Assembly (NCBI GenBank): GCA_017860395.1
Contig: JAGDMC010000003.1
Coordinates: forward strand, 1 to 21,288
Length of the DNA stretch: 21,288 bases
Source of the DNA: Bacteroidota bacterium
Lineage (GTDB): Bacteria; Bacteroidota; Bacteroidia; Bacteroidales; UBA932
Reading direction: 5' to 3'
Shown piece after piece: positions 14,810 through 21,288 of the stretch. Position 1 is the first letter of the stretch, and each line of letters begins with the position of its first letter. Below the pieces are notes generated by a model. It was not told where the DNA came from. It saw nothing but the letters and a program-made list of their open reading frames with translations, and did not search any database. A program made the position numbers and the translations under genes.

Positions 14810-16540
14810 ATGGACATTAACAGAAATAAATTTTTGCCCACATCAAAAAAAGAGGTGGAAGCGTTGGGTTGGGATTACCTGGACGTTATACTCTTTTCAG
14901 GTGATGCGTATATAGATCATCCTTCATTTGGTACAGCAGTAATAGCCCGTATTCTCGAAAGGGACGGTCTTCGCGTTGCCGTTGTCCCTCAGCCAAACTG
15001 GCAGGACGATTTAAGGGATTTTAAAAAACTTGGAAAACCAAGGCTTTTTTTTGGTGTCAATGCCGGTGTGATGGATTCAATGGTCAACCATTATACGGCA
15101 AACAAGAGACTTCGCAGTAACGATGCATATACACCTGACGGAAGAGCCCATCAGCGTCCGGATTACGCTGTAAAAGTGTATTCAAATATTCTTAAGAGCA
15201 TTTATCCCGAAGTTCCTGTCGTTATTGGCGGAATTGAAGCTTCCTTAAGGAGGGTTACTCACTATGACTACTGGAATGATAAGATATTGCCATCCATACT
15301 TGTTGACTCCTGTGCAGATTATTTGATATACGGAATGGGGGAGAAGCCTGTGTCTGAACTTGCAAATGCTTTCCGTAATGGTTATAGTCTGGAACAGATT
15401 AGACGGATTTCTCAAATTGCATATGTTTCAGATAAAGCAGACGCAGGAATCCCGGATGTATTATTTTTAAACTCATATGAGAAGTGCCTTAAAGACAGAA
15501 TGGCATTCGTCGAAAATTTCAATGTCATAGAAAAAGAGTCTAATTCATACAAAGCGAGAGTTATTGTTGAACCGTATCAGGATAAATTCATTTATATAAA
15601 TCCCCCGTTTGAGATTCCCGAAAAGGCAGAAATTGATTCCTTCTTTGATTTGCCATTTACAAGGGTTCCTCACCCGAGATATAAAGGTAAACACATCCCG
15701 GCATATGAAATGATAAAGTTTTCCATAAATACCCACCGTGGGTGTTTTGGCTCATGCAGTTTTTGTACAATATCTGCACATCAGGGGAAATTTGTTATTT
15801 CCAGGTCCTTTGAATCTATATTGAAAGAGGCGGTTGCAATTTCTAAAATGGACGATTTTAAAGGATATATATCCGATGTTGGCGGTCCTTCTGCAAATAT
15901 GTACGATATGAAGGGAAAGGATATGGAACAATGCAGGAAATGTAAAAGAGACAGCTGTATATATCCCGGAATTTGCGCAAATTTAAACAGGTCACACGAC
16001 AAAATAATTGATCTGTACAACAGAATAGAAAAGATACCCGGAATAAAGAAAGCATTTATTGGAAGCGGAATCAGGTATGACCTTTTCTTAAACGAAAAAG
16101 GATATCTGGATGAATCCGGGAGAAAATATCTGAGGGAAGTAATTGTAAAACATACATCAGGCAGGTTTAAAATAGCACCTGAACACACCGAAGAGCATGT
16201 CCTCAAGGTTATGGGCAAGCCTTCTTTTAAGCTTTTTACTTTTTTAAGAAAAGAATTTGAACAGATAGTAAAACAAGAGGGGTTGAGATACCAGTTAATT
16301 CCATATTTTATTTCAAGTCATCCCGGTTGCACTATGGACGATATGGCCAGACTTTCATCTAACCCCGATTTGAAAAATATACAATTAGAACAAGTTCAGG
16401 ATTTTACGCCTACACCAATGACTCGTTCGTCGGTCTCATTTTATACCGGGATTGATCCAAAAACCTTAAATAAAATTTTTGTAGAGAGGTTCCCGGAGAA
16501 CAAGTTGAGGCAAAAATCATTTTTTTTAAATAAAAAGTAA
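14810..16540 (+). CDS. YgiQ family radical SAM protein (UPF0313)
   Basis: Radical S-adenosylmethionine protein of the YgiQ/UPF0313 family; the reaction is not established. 576 residues. The N-terminal domain opens FLPTSKKEVEALGWDYLDVI, with FSGDAYIDHPSFG and VVIGGIEASLRRVTHYDYW typical of the family. The radical SAM cluster motif is C312-x3-C316-x2-C319 (GCFGSCSFCTISAHQG). A second set of cysteines, C375-x2-C378-x4-C383-x5-C389, could bind another Fe-S cluster or zinc. The end, DFTPTPMTRSSVSFYTGIDP, reaches the start of the C-terminal DUF3362 region and then stops, so this is shorter than the roughly 740-residue E. coli protein. ATG 14810 lies one base after the argS stop. No terminator hairpin is evident downstream. 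Confidence 0.93.
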   Translation: MDINRNKFLPTSKKEVEALGWDYLDVILFSGDAYIDHPSFGTAVIARILERDGLRVAVVPQPNWQDDLRDFKKLGKPRLFFGVNAGVMDSMVNHYTANKRLRSNDAYTPDGRAHQRPDYAVKVYSNILKSIYPEVPVVIGGIEASLRRVTHYDYWNDKILPSILVDSCADYLIYGMGEKPVSELANAFRNGYSLEQIRRISQIAYVSDKADAGIPDVLFLNSYEKCLKDRMAFVENFNVIEKESNSYKARVIVEPYQDKFIYINPPFEIPEKAEIDSFFDLPFTRVPHPRYKGKHIPAYEMIKFSINTHRGCFGSCSFCTISAHQGKFVISRSFESILKEAVAISKMDDFKGYISDVGGPSANMYDMKGKDMEQCRKCKRDSCIYPGICANLNRSHDKIIDLYNRIEKIPGIKKAFIGSGIRYDLFLNEKGYLDESGRKYLREVIVKHTSGRFKIAPEHTEEHVLKVMGKPSFKLFTFLRKEFEQIVKQEGLRYQLIPYFISSHPGCTMDDMARLSSNPDLKNIQLEQVQDFTPTPMTRSSVSFYTGIDPKTLNKIFVERFPENKLRQKSFFLNKK

Positions 16541-16612
16541 AAAAAGGTATAAAATTTTAAATATTTGCACTATTATTGCAGCCCGAAAACAATACCGAAC
16601 ATTCACTTTTTT

Positions 16613-17005
16613 ATGGATAAAAAGACAAATACAACTAAGGCCAAGACACCAATTCAGGCTGTTCCAAATCAGTCTAAGAGAAGATTAGTAGTAAGTTACA
16701 ATAATCTTAGCCCGGAATTGCTGGCCATAATTAAAGAGAGATATCCAAGAGGATATGCCGATTATATGGGAGAAATATTCAAGGTTGACAAACCGGACGG
16801 ATCTTTTTTCTATGCAATATCACTCGAGGTAACAGATGCGATATATCTTGTTAAGGTGGATGTTAAAATCGACGACTATGATGAGGCAACCGATGAACTC
16901 TTCGGTGGCGGATCAACAGATTCCGATTCAGGCGAGCCGGACGAATTTCCCGAAGACGATTCCAGCAGCACATTTACAGAAGAAGAAGAGGAATCAGACG
17001 AATAG
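16613..17005 (+). CDS. Conserved-looking small protein with acidic tail, function unknown
   Basis: 130 residues, predicted cytoplasmic with no signal or membrane segment. It has three parts: a basic N-terminus (K3, K4, K9, K11, then KRR at 22-24); a compact middle (about 25-88) with LVVSYNNLSPELLAIIKERYPRG, then DYMGEIFKVDKPDGSFFYAI and a beta-strand-like IYLVKVDVKID; and a tail from about 87 that is mostly Asp, Glu, Ser and Gly, ending EEEEESDE. From memory, similar proteins occur in Bacteroides and are sometimes named DNA primase without support. I used the ATG at 16613, since the upstream TTG at 16565 adds an unlikely N-terminus. A good terminator follows. The layout recalls charged-tail proteins acting on nucleic acids or RNA polymerase, but no function can be assigned. 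Confidence 0.75.
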   Translation: MDKKTNTTKAKTPIQAVPNQSKRRLVVSYNNLSPELLAIIKERYPRGYADYMGEIFKVDKPDGSFFYAISLEVTDAIYLVKVDVKIDDYDEATDELFGGGSTDSDSGEPDEFPEDDSSSTFTEEEEESDE

Positions 17006-17029
17006 CAGTTTTATTCTTAATCAAAATAC

Positions 17030-17057
17030 AAAAGGCTGGATTAGTTCAGCCTTTTTT
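17030..17057 (+). terminator. Intrinsic terminator after the acidic-tail protein gene
   Basis: Perfect stem AAAAGGCTG (17030-17038) / CAGCCTTTT (17047-17055), loop of eight bases, T-run to 17057. The start codon of the ClC gene follows 13 bases later, another compact terminator-start junction. Confidence 0.85.
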
Positions 17058-17059
17058 CG

Positions 17060-17067
17060 TAATTTCG
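17060..17067 (+). promoter_or_regulatory. Weak -7-like box before the ClC gene
   Basis: TAATTTCG differs from TAnnTTTG at one position and ends three bases before the GTG at 17071, the same placement as at the antiporter gene. The -33 region would fall in the preceding terminator and is not recognisable. The gene needs a promoter after the terminator, which is the main support. Confidence 0.3.
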
Positions 17068-17070
17068 CTT

Positions 17071-18846
17071 GTGCAAAAAATCAAATCATTATTAAGCAGA
17101 TTCGCGGGAATTATCAGAAAATTACCGGAGAACAGAATGCTTTTTTTGCTTGCCCTTATTGTGGGAGCCGGCAGCGGTTTAGCAGCTGTCCTTCTTAAAA
17201 GGGCAATACATTTTGTCGCATGGATACTAAAAGGATGGTTTAATACTCCTGCAGAAAGTTTTCTTTATATTATATACCCTGGAATAGGAATGCTCATTGC
17301 ATTGCTGTTTGTGCGTTATGTAATCAAAGACAACATTGGTCACGGAGTAACGAAGGTATTGCTTGCTCTGTCAAAAAATGATTCTAAAATTAAACCTCAT
17401 AATACCTGGTCTTCAATTTTTGCAAGTTCTGTCACAATAGGCTTTGGCGGTTCGGTAGGAGCAGAGGCTCCAATCGTTTACACTGGCGCTGCAATAGGTT
17501 CAAATGTAGCAAGAGCTTTGGGACTTTCGTATAAACACATGACAATCCTGCTTGGTTGCGGAGCTGCAGGAGCTGTAGCCGGCATCTTTAAAGCACCCCT
17601 GGCAGGAGTACTTTTCACGCTGGAGATACTTCTGTTCAATATTTCAATGACATCTGTATTACCCTTACTGGTATCTGCTGTAACCGCTACCACAGTCTCA
17701 TACCTTTTACTGGGCGGCAATGTTGTATTCAGCAATACAATAGAGGCATTTAAATTTACAAATATTCCTTTCTATATATTGCTTGGTATAATAACCGGCT
17801 TTATTTCACTCTATTTTATCAGAATGACTCTGAGTATGGAAGACAAGATATCTTCCATTAAAAAGCCCTTTAAACGATGGGCTATCTCTGCGATATCGCT
17901 TGGCCTTCTCATTTTTCTTTTTCCTCCGCTTTTTGGAGAGGGATATGATTCTCTTTCAGCTTTATTGAATAATAATACAAGAGATTCTATCGGCCCAAGT
18001 ATTTTTGATTCATTATTTGAATATGAATGGTTTGTGCCTGCTTTTTTTACTGCAGTAATCATTTTTAAAGTATGGGCAATGTCTTTTACCAATGCAGGAG
18101 GAGGTGTGGGCGGAACATTCGGACCTACTCTGTTTATTGGTGGTGTAGCTGGTTTTGTCCTTGCCAGAATTATTAACCTGAGCGGAATTTATGTGGTCCC
18201 GGAAGCAAATTTTGCTTTGGTGGGTATGGCCGGGTTAATGGCAGGAGTTATGCAGGCTCCTCTCACAGCAATATTTCTAATTGCGGAAATGACCGGTGGA
18301 TACATACTTTTTATGCCGCTGATAATAACTTCGGCCATATCATTTGCAACTATCCGTTCGTTTGAGTCATATTCCATTTATACAAAAAGAATAGCGAAAA
18401 AGGGAGACCTTTTAACTCACGACAGCGACCAGGCCGTCCTTACTCTTTTGAAAACTTCCGATTTAATTGAAAAAGACTTTACGCGAATAGCTCCGGACAA
18501 GACTCTTGGCGATCTTGTTGATATTCTTAGAACATCGAAACGAAATATCTTCCCGGTTGTTGATTCCGGCCATAAGTTGTGCGGAATTATTCTTCTGGAC
18601 GATATCAGGCAAATAATGTTTGATTCTGAAAAATATGATTCTGTTATTGTATCTCAGTTGATGAAGGAGCCCGAAACGTATGTCTACGAAAGCGATAAAA
18701 TGGAAGAAGTTATGAGAAAATTTGAAGTTACGGCAACATGGAATTTACCTGTGCTGGACTCCAAAAACAATTATAAAGGCTTTGTCTCAAAATCAAAAAT
18801 ATTCTCTGCATACAGAGAACAACTACAAAAAGTATCACATGATTAA
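17071..18846 (+). CDS. ClC family chloride channel/antiporter with two CBS domains
   Basis: Inner-membrane anion channel or Cl-/H+ antiporter of the ClC family. 591 residues: a hydrophobic ClC domain (about 20-440), then a CBS pair (about 463-520 and 527-585) likely to sense nucleotides. The gating glutamate is E132 in G-A-E-A-P (usual form G-K/R-E-G-P). The helix N motif GGTFGP (347-352) and a conserved tyrosine near 434-437 are present. The segment aligned with E. coli GSGIP reads G90-H-G-V-T94, so the chloride-coordinating serine is replaced by histidine. The internal proton glutamate (E203 in E. coli) aligns with I186 in LFTLEIL. The start is GTG 17071; the next ATG (residue 23) would cut into the first helix region. 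Its last eight bases overlap the tex start, implying translational coupling. Confidence 0.9.
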   Translation: MQKIKSLLSRFAGIIRKLPENRMLFLLALIVGAGSGLAAVLLKRAIHFVAWILKGWFNTPAESFLYIIYPGIGMLIALLFVRYVIKDNIGHGVTKVLLALSKNDSKIKPHNTWSSIFASSVTIGFGGSVGAEAPIVYTGAAIGSNVARALGLSYKHMTILLGCGAAGAVAGIFKAPLAGVLFTLEILLFNISMTSVLPLLVSAVTATTVSYLLLGGNVVFSNTIEAFKFTNIPFYILLGIITGFISLYFIRMTLSMEDKISSIKKPFKRWAISAISLGLLIFLFPPLFGEGYDSLSALLNNNTRDSIGPSIFDSLFEYEWFVPAFFTAVIIFKVWAMSFTNAGGGVGGTFGPTLFIGGVAGFVLARIINLSGIYVVPEANFALVGMAGLMAGVMQAPLTAIFLIAEMTGGYILFMPLIITSAISFATIRSFESYSIYTKRIAKKGDLLTHDSDQAVLTLLKTSDLIEKDFTRIAPDKTLGDLVDILRTSKRNIFPVVDSGHKLCGIILLDDIRQIMFDSEKYDSVIVSQLMKEPETYVYESDKMEEVMRKFEVTATWNLPVLDSKNNYKGFVSKSKIFSAYREQLQKVSHD

Positions 18847-20980
18847 TCTTTACATTGAGCATATCAGCAATCAGCTATCAGTAAAAATATGGCAGGTTGA
18901 ACATTGCGTTGCGTTACTGGAAGAGGGAGCAACCATACCATTCATTTCAAGATACAGAAAGGAGAGAACAGGGGCTCTTGACGAAGTGCAGGTTGCAGAG
19001 ATAAAGCACTATTTCCTGAAATTTCAGGATTTAGAAAAGAGGAAAGCTGCTGTTTTAGCTTCAATCGAAGAGCAGGGAAAACTTACAAACGAAATTAAAA
19101 AAGAGATTGAAGATTGTGTTGAACCTCAGAAGCTGGAGGATTTATACCTTCCTTTTAAGCCAAAGCGCCGTACAAAGGCGTCAATTGCCAAAGAGAAGGG
19201 TCTGGAGCCGCTTGCAAGTGCTATTTATGATTTAGCCTCTTCCGATCCGTTTGCCGATGCGGGAAAATTTATTAACGAAGAGGTGCCGTCAAAGGAAGCT
19301 GCATTATCGGGAGCAAGAGATATTATTGCAGAATGGATAAGCGAGGATTCAAAAATCCGGGAAGAACTAAGAACCCAATATTCAAAATTTGCAAAAATTA
19401 TTTCTAAGCAGCATAAAGATTTAAAGTCGGCTGATGATAGCAAATACCGTAACTATTTTGACCTGAGCGGAAACATTTCAGGGATGCCCGCACATAGACT
19501 GCTCGCTATGCTAAGAGGTGAGAGGGAAGGGGAATTAAGCATCAGACTTGAAATTGATTCGGATTATTCTTTGAATTATATAAGAAGAGGAGTGTTTAAG
19601 AAAAGAGGGACCCCATCTGCTGCCTGCAGGGAACAAATTGAAATTGCAATAGAAGATTCATATAAGAGGCTCCTGCACTCATCAATTGAAAATGAGACCA
19701 TAAAAGCAGCAAAAGACAAAGCCGACCTGGAATCTGTTAAAGTATTCGGCGAGAATCTTTCTGCTCTATTACTTGCACCGCCTGTGGGCCAAAAAAGAGT
19801 ACTGGCTTTAGATCCCGGGTTTAGAACCGGTTGCAAGGTCGTTTGTCTGGATTCACAAGGAGAGCTTTTGCACAACGATACAATTTACCCTCATCCTCCG
19901 GTAAATGAAAAAATTCAGGCTATCAAAAAAATATCGAACCTTGTTGAGTCATATAAGATTGAAGTGATTGCTATTGGCGACGGAACAGCAAGCAGAGAAA
20001 CAGAAGCATTTATCAAGAAAATACCTATGCCCAAAGGAATTCAAATTTTTTCTGTCAGCGAAGACGGTGCCTCTGTTTATTCGGCATCTCCTGTTGCAAG
20101 AGAAGAATTTCCGGACTATGATGTAACAGTTAGGGGTGCAATTTCAATTGGCAGAAGAGTTATGGACCCTTTAGCCGAACTCGTGAAAATAGATCCCAAA
20201 TCTATCGGAGTTGGACAATATCAACATGATATAGACCAAAACCTTCTTAAAGAGATGCTGGACAATACTGTGACAAGTTGTGTAAACAGAGTAGGGGTCA
20301 ATCTTAATACCGCGAGTAAACACTTGTTAAGCTATGTTTCAGGTATAGGCCCCTCCATCGCCCAGAATATTGTAAACTTCCGCACGGAAAATGGCCCTTT
20401 TAAATCAAGACTTGAGCTGTTAAAGGTAAAAAGACTTGGCGATAAGGTTTTTGAACAATGTGCCGGTTTCCTGAGAATCCCGGATTCAAGCAACCCTCTT
20501 GACAATACTGCAGTTCACCCGGAAAGGTATGATCTTGTAAAAACAATAGCAAAAGATATAAGCCTTTCCCCTCAAGAACTTATAACGAATGAAAGTGCAA
20601 GAGAAAAAATAGACATTAAGAAATACGTAACTCAGGATGTTGGAATACCAACTCTTACTGATATAATGGAGGAACTGTCAAAGCCCGGGAGGGACCCCCG
20701 TAAAGTTGCACAGGTAATGGAATTTGCTCCGGACATTCACAGTATTGATGATTTGAAAACAGGAATGATTTTGCCCGGTATCGTAACTAATATAACGAAT
20801 TTTGGAGCATTTGTGGATATTGGAATAAAACAGGACGGACTTGTCCATATCTCTCAGATGTCAAACAAATTCATTTCTTCTCCGTCGGAAGTTGTTAAGC
20901 TTCAGCAACCGGTTCAGGTTAAAGTAATAGATATTGACCTTAAAAGAGGACGGATTCAGCTTAGCCTTAAAACAGAATAA
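18839..20980 (+). CDS. tex: Tex family RNA-binding transcription accessory protein
   Basis: Nucleic-acid-binding protein of the Tex/Spt6-like family, implicated in transcription and stress tolerance. 713 residues, close to usual for the phylum. In order: an N-terminal helical Tex domain (about 1-190) with EEGATIPFISRYRKERTGALDE split across its start; a YqgF/RNase H-like domain beginning RVLALDPGFRTGCK (D325); helix-hairpin-helix repeats at about 487-550 (NLNTASKHLLSYVSGIGP, then RLELLKVKRLGDKV); and a C-terminal S1 domain (about 643-711) with GIVTNITNFGAFVDIG and DGLVHISQMS. I chose the ATG at 18839, which gives the family N-terminus MINLYIEHISNQL and overlaps the ClC stop by eight bases; the TTG at 18722 lies deep inside the ClC gene. 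It is convergent with the EamA gene. Confidence 0.94.
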   Translation: MINLYIEHISNQLSVKIWQVEHCVALLEEGATIPFISRYRKERTGALDEVQVAEIKHYFLKFQDLEKRKAAVLASIEEQGKLTNEIKKEIEDCVEPQKLEDLYLPFKPKRRTKASIAKEKGLEPLASAIYDLASSDPFADAGKFINEEVPSKEAALSGARDIIAEWISEDSKIREELRTQYSKFAKIISKQHKDLKSADDSKYRNYFDLSGNISGMPAHRLLAMLRGEREGELSIRLEIDSDYSLNYIRRGVFKKRGTPSAACREQIEIAIEDSYKRLLHSSIENETIKAAKDKADLESVKVFGENLSALLLAPPVGQKRVLALDPGFRTGCKVVCLDSQGELLHNDTIYPHPPVNEKIQAIKKISNLVESYKIEVIAIGDGTASRETEAFIKKIPMPKGIQIFSVSEDGASVYSASPVAREEFPDYDVTVRGAISIGRRVMDPLAELVKIDPKSIGVGQYQHDIDQNLLKEMLDNTVTSCVNRVGVNLNTASKHLLSYVSGIGPSIAQNIVNFRTENGPFKSRLELLKVKRLGDKVFEQCAGFLRIPDSSNPLDNTAVHPERYDLVKTIAKDISLSPQELITNESAREKIDIKKYVTQDVGIPTLTDIMEELSKPGRDPRKVAQVMEFAPDIHSIDDLKTGMILPGIVTNITNFGAFVDIGIKQDGLVHISQMSNKFISSPSEVVKLQQPVQVKVIDIDLKRGRIQLSLKTE

Positions 20981-21003
20981 GGATATATATTTTCCAGATT
21001 TAT

Positions 21004-21039
21004 AAAAGAAGTCCGGCTATTGAAGCTTGGGCTTCTTTT
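21004..21039. terminator. Possible bidirectional terminator between tex and the EamA gene
   Basis: The arms AAAAGAAG (21004-21011) and CTTCTTTT (21032-21039) can pair around a 20-base loop. A smaller hairpin, GAAGC (21022-21026) / GCTTC (21031-21035) with loop TTGG and following T's, competes for the same right arm. Either could end tex, and the first also gives a T-run for the minus-strand gene. Both stems are modest in stability. Confidence 0.45.
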
Positions 21040-21288
21040 CTCTTTGTGCAATAATGACTCCCAGAATTACAATCAGTATTCCGGCTATTTTACTGATATT
21101 AAGATCTTCCTGACCAATTACATAAGCGCCAAAAGCAGAAACAACAGGAACAAGAGATGTGAAGATATTTGTTCTTGCAATACCAAGAACTTTAATTGAG
21201 TTAATAAAGAGAATAAAAGCTGCACATGAGCATAACGCGGCAAGAAAGAGAAGCGGCTTTATAATATCAGGGGTAAAGGAAGAAAAAG
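21017..21288 (-). CDS. EamA/DMT family transporter, C-terminal part (5' end outside window)
   Basis: C-terminal 89 residues of an inner-membrane drug/metabolite transporter of the EamA (DMT) family, read leftward and continuing past the window end. The translated part shows the last three membrane helices: PLLFLAALCSCAAFILF; then NIFTSLVPVVSAFGAYVIG, matching the RTNIFTSLVPV block (family form R/KxxxxxxLxPV) that follows helix 8; then KIAGILIVILGVIIAQ, followed by the basic tail REKKPKLQ. This order is standard for the second EamA repeat. Stop is TAG at 21019-21017. The substrate of such proteins is rarely clear from sequence; amino-acid or metabolite export is typical. It is convergent with tex. 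Confidence 0.82.
   Translation of the reverse strand, partial: FSSFTPDIIKPLLFLAALCSCAAFILFINSIKVLGIARTNIFTSLVPVVSAFGAYVIGQEDLNISKIAGILIVILGVIIAQREKKPKLQ

Noticed and set aside
16560..16567. AATATTTG as a -7 box for the acidic-tail protein gene
   Set aside because: Only the TTTG half plus one A fits the consensus, no -33 element is present, and the sequence is in a generally AT-rich gap. The gene may still have a promoter here but I cannot support this one.
18722..18838. N-terminal extension of Tex from a TTG inside the ClC gene
   Set aside because: The extension lies in the CBS coding region in another frame and has no family similarity; the ATG at 18839 gives the known Tex N-terminus.
1..21288. 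Previously undescribed multi-gene system, mobile element, CRISPR array or RNA gene
   Set aside because: All genes but one belong to recognisable core or transporter families, gaps are short, and I found no direct repeats, integrase, transposase, tRNA-like cloverleaf or spacer array by reading both strands.

Overview
This looks like a core chromosomal segment of a Bacteroidota bacterium, probably a fermentative member of the Bacteroidales. The main reasons are: (1) an rpoD of only 286 residues, starting directly at the region 1.2-like block, which is the Bacteroidota type of primary sigma factor; (2) repeated TAnnTTTG elements, the -7 box of Bacteroidota promoters, just upstream of genes; (3) AT-rich leaders with almost no Shine-Dalgarno sequences; (4) a butyrate kinase, pointing to acyl-phosphate fermentation. 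The DNA is moderately AT-rich and very densely coding. No gap between genes exceeds about 120 bases. I see no tRNA, rRNA, CRISPR array, insertion sequence or prophage gene.

Layout. 1-1053 (+): butyrate kinase, cut at its 5' end by the window edge. 1103-2203 (-): an orphan lipoprotein of the siderophore/cobalamin substrate-binding family, convergent with buk across a shared bidirectional terminator. 2251-3531 (+): a BaiN/HI0933-type flavoprotein. 6027 back to 3492 (-): a replication-linked operon of dnaN, a DEDDh 3'-5' exonuclease and a fumarylacetoacetate-hydrolase-like protein that appears to have lost its active site, with 14-base gaps between genes. From 6109 on, every complete gene is on the + strand: an HtrA protease with one PDZ domain, rpoD, an M3 metallopeptidase lipoprotein, a cation/proton antiporter lacking the usual cytoplasmic tail, an AGCS amino-acid symporter, argS, a YgiQ-type radical SAM protein, a small protein with a very acidic tail, a ClC transporter with CBS domains, and tex. 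At 21288-21017 (-) the window ends in the C-terminus of an EamA-type exporter convergent with tex.

How it fits together. The middle holds replication and transcription machinery (dnaN, exonuclease, rpoD, argS, tex) mixed with envelope protein quality control (HtrA, M3 peptidase) and ion or amino-acid transport. Transcription units are short and several are separated by compact terminator-promoter junctions. At four genes a -7-like box ends only 3-5 bases before the start codon, which would give leaderless or nearly leaderless mRNAs.

I found no multi-gene defence, secretion or biosynthetic system. The most interesting items are the degenerate FAH-like protein in the dnaN operon, the possible leaderless promoters, the altered ion-pathway residues of the ClC protein, and the conserved-looking acidic-tail protein of unknown function.
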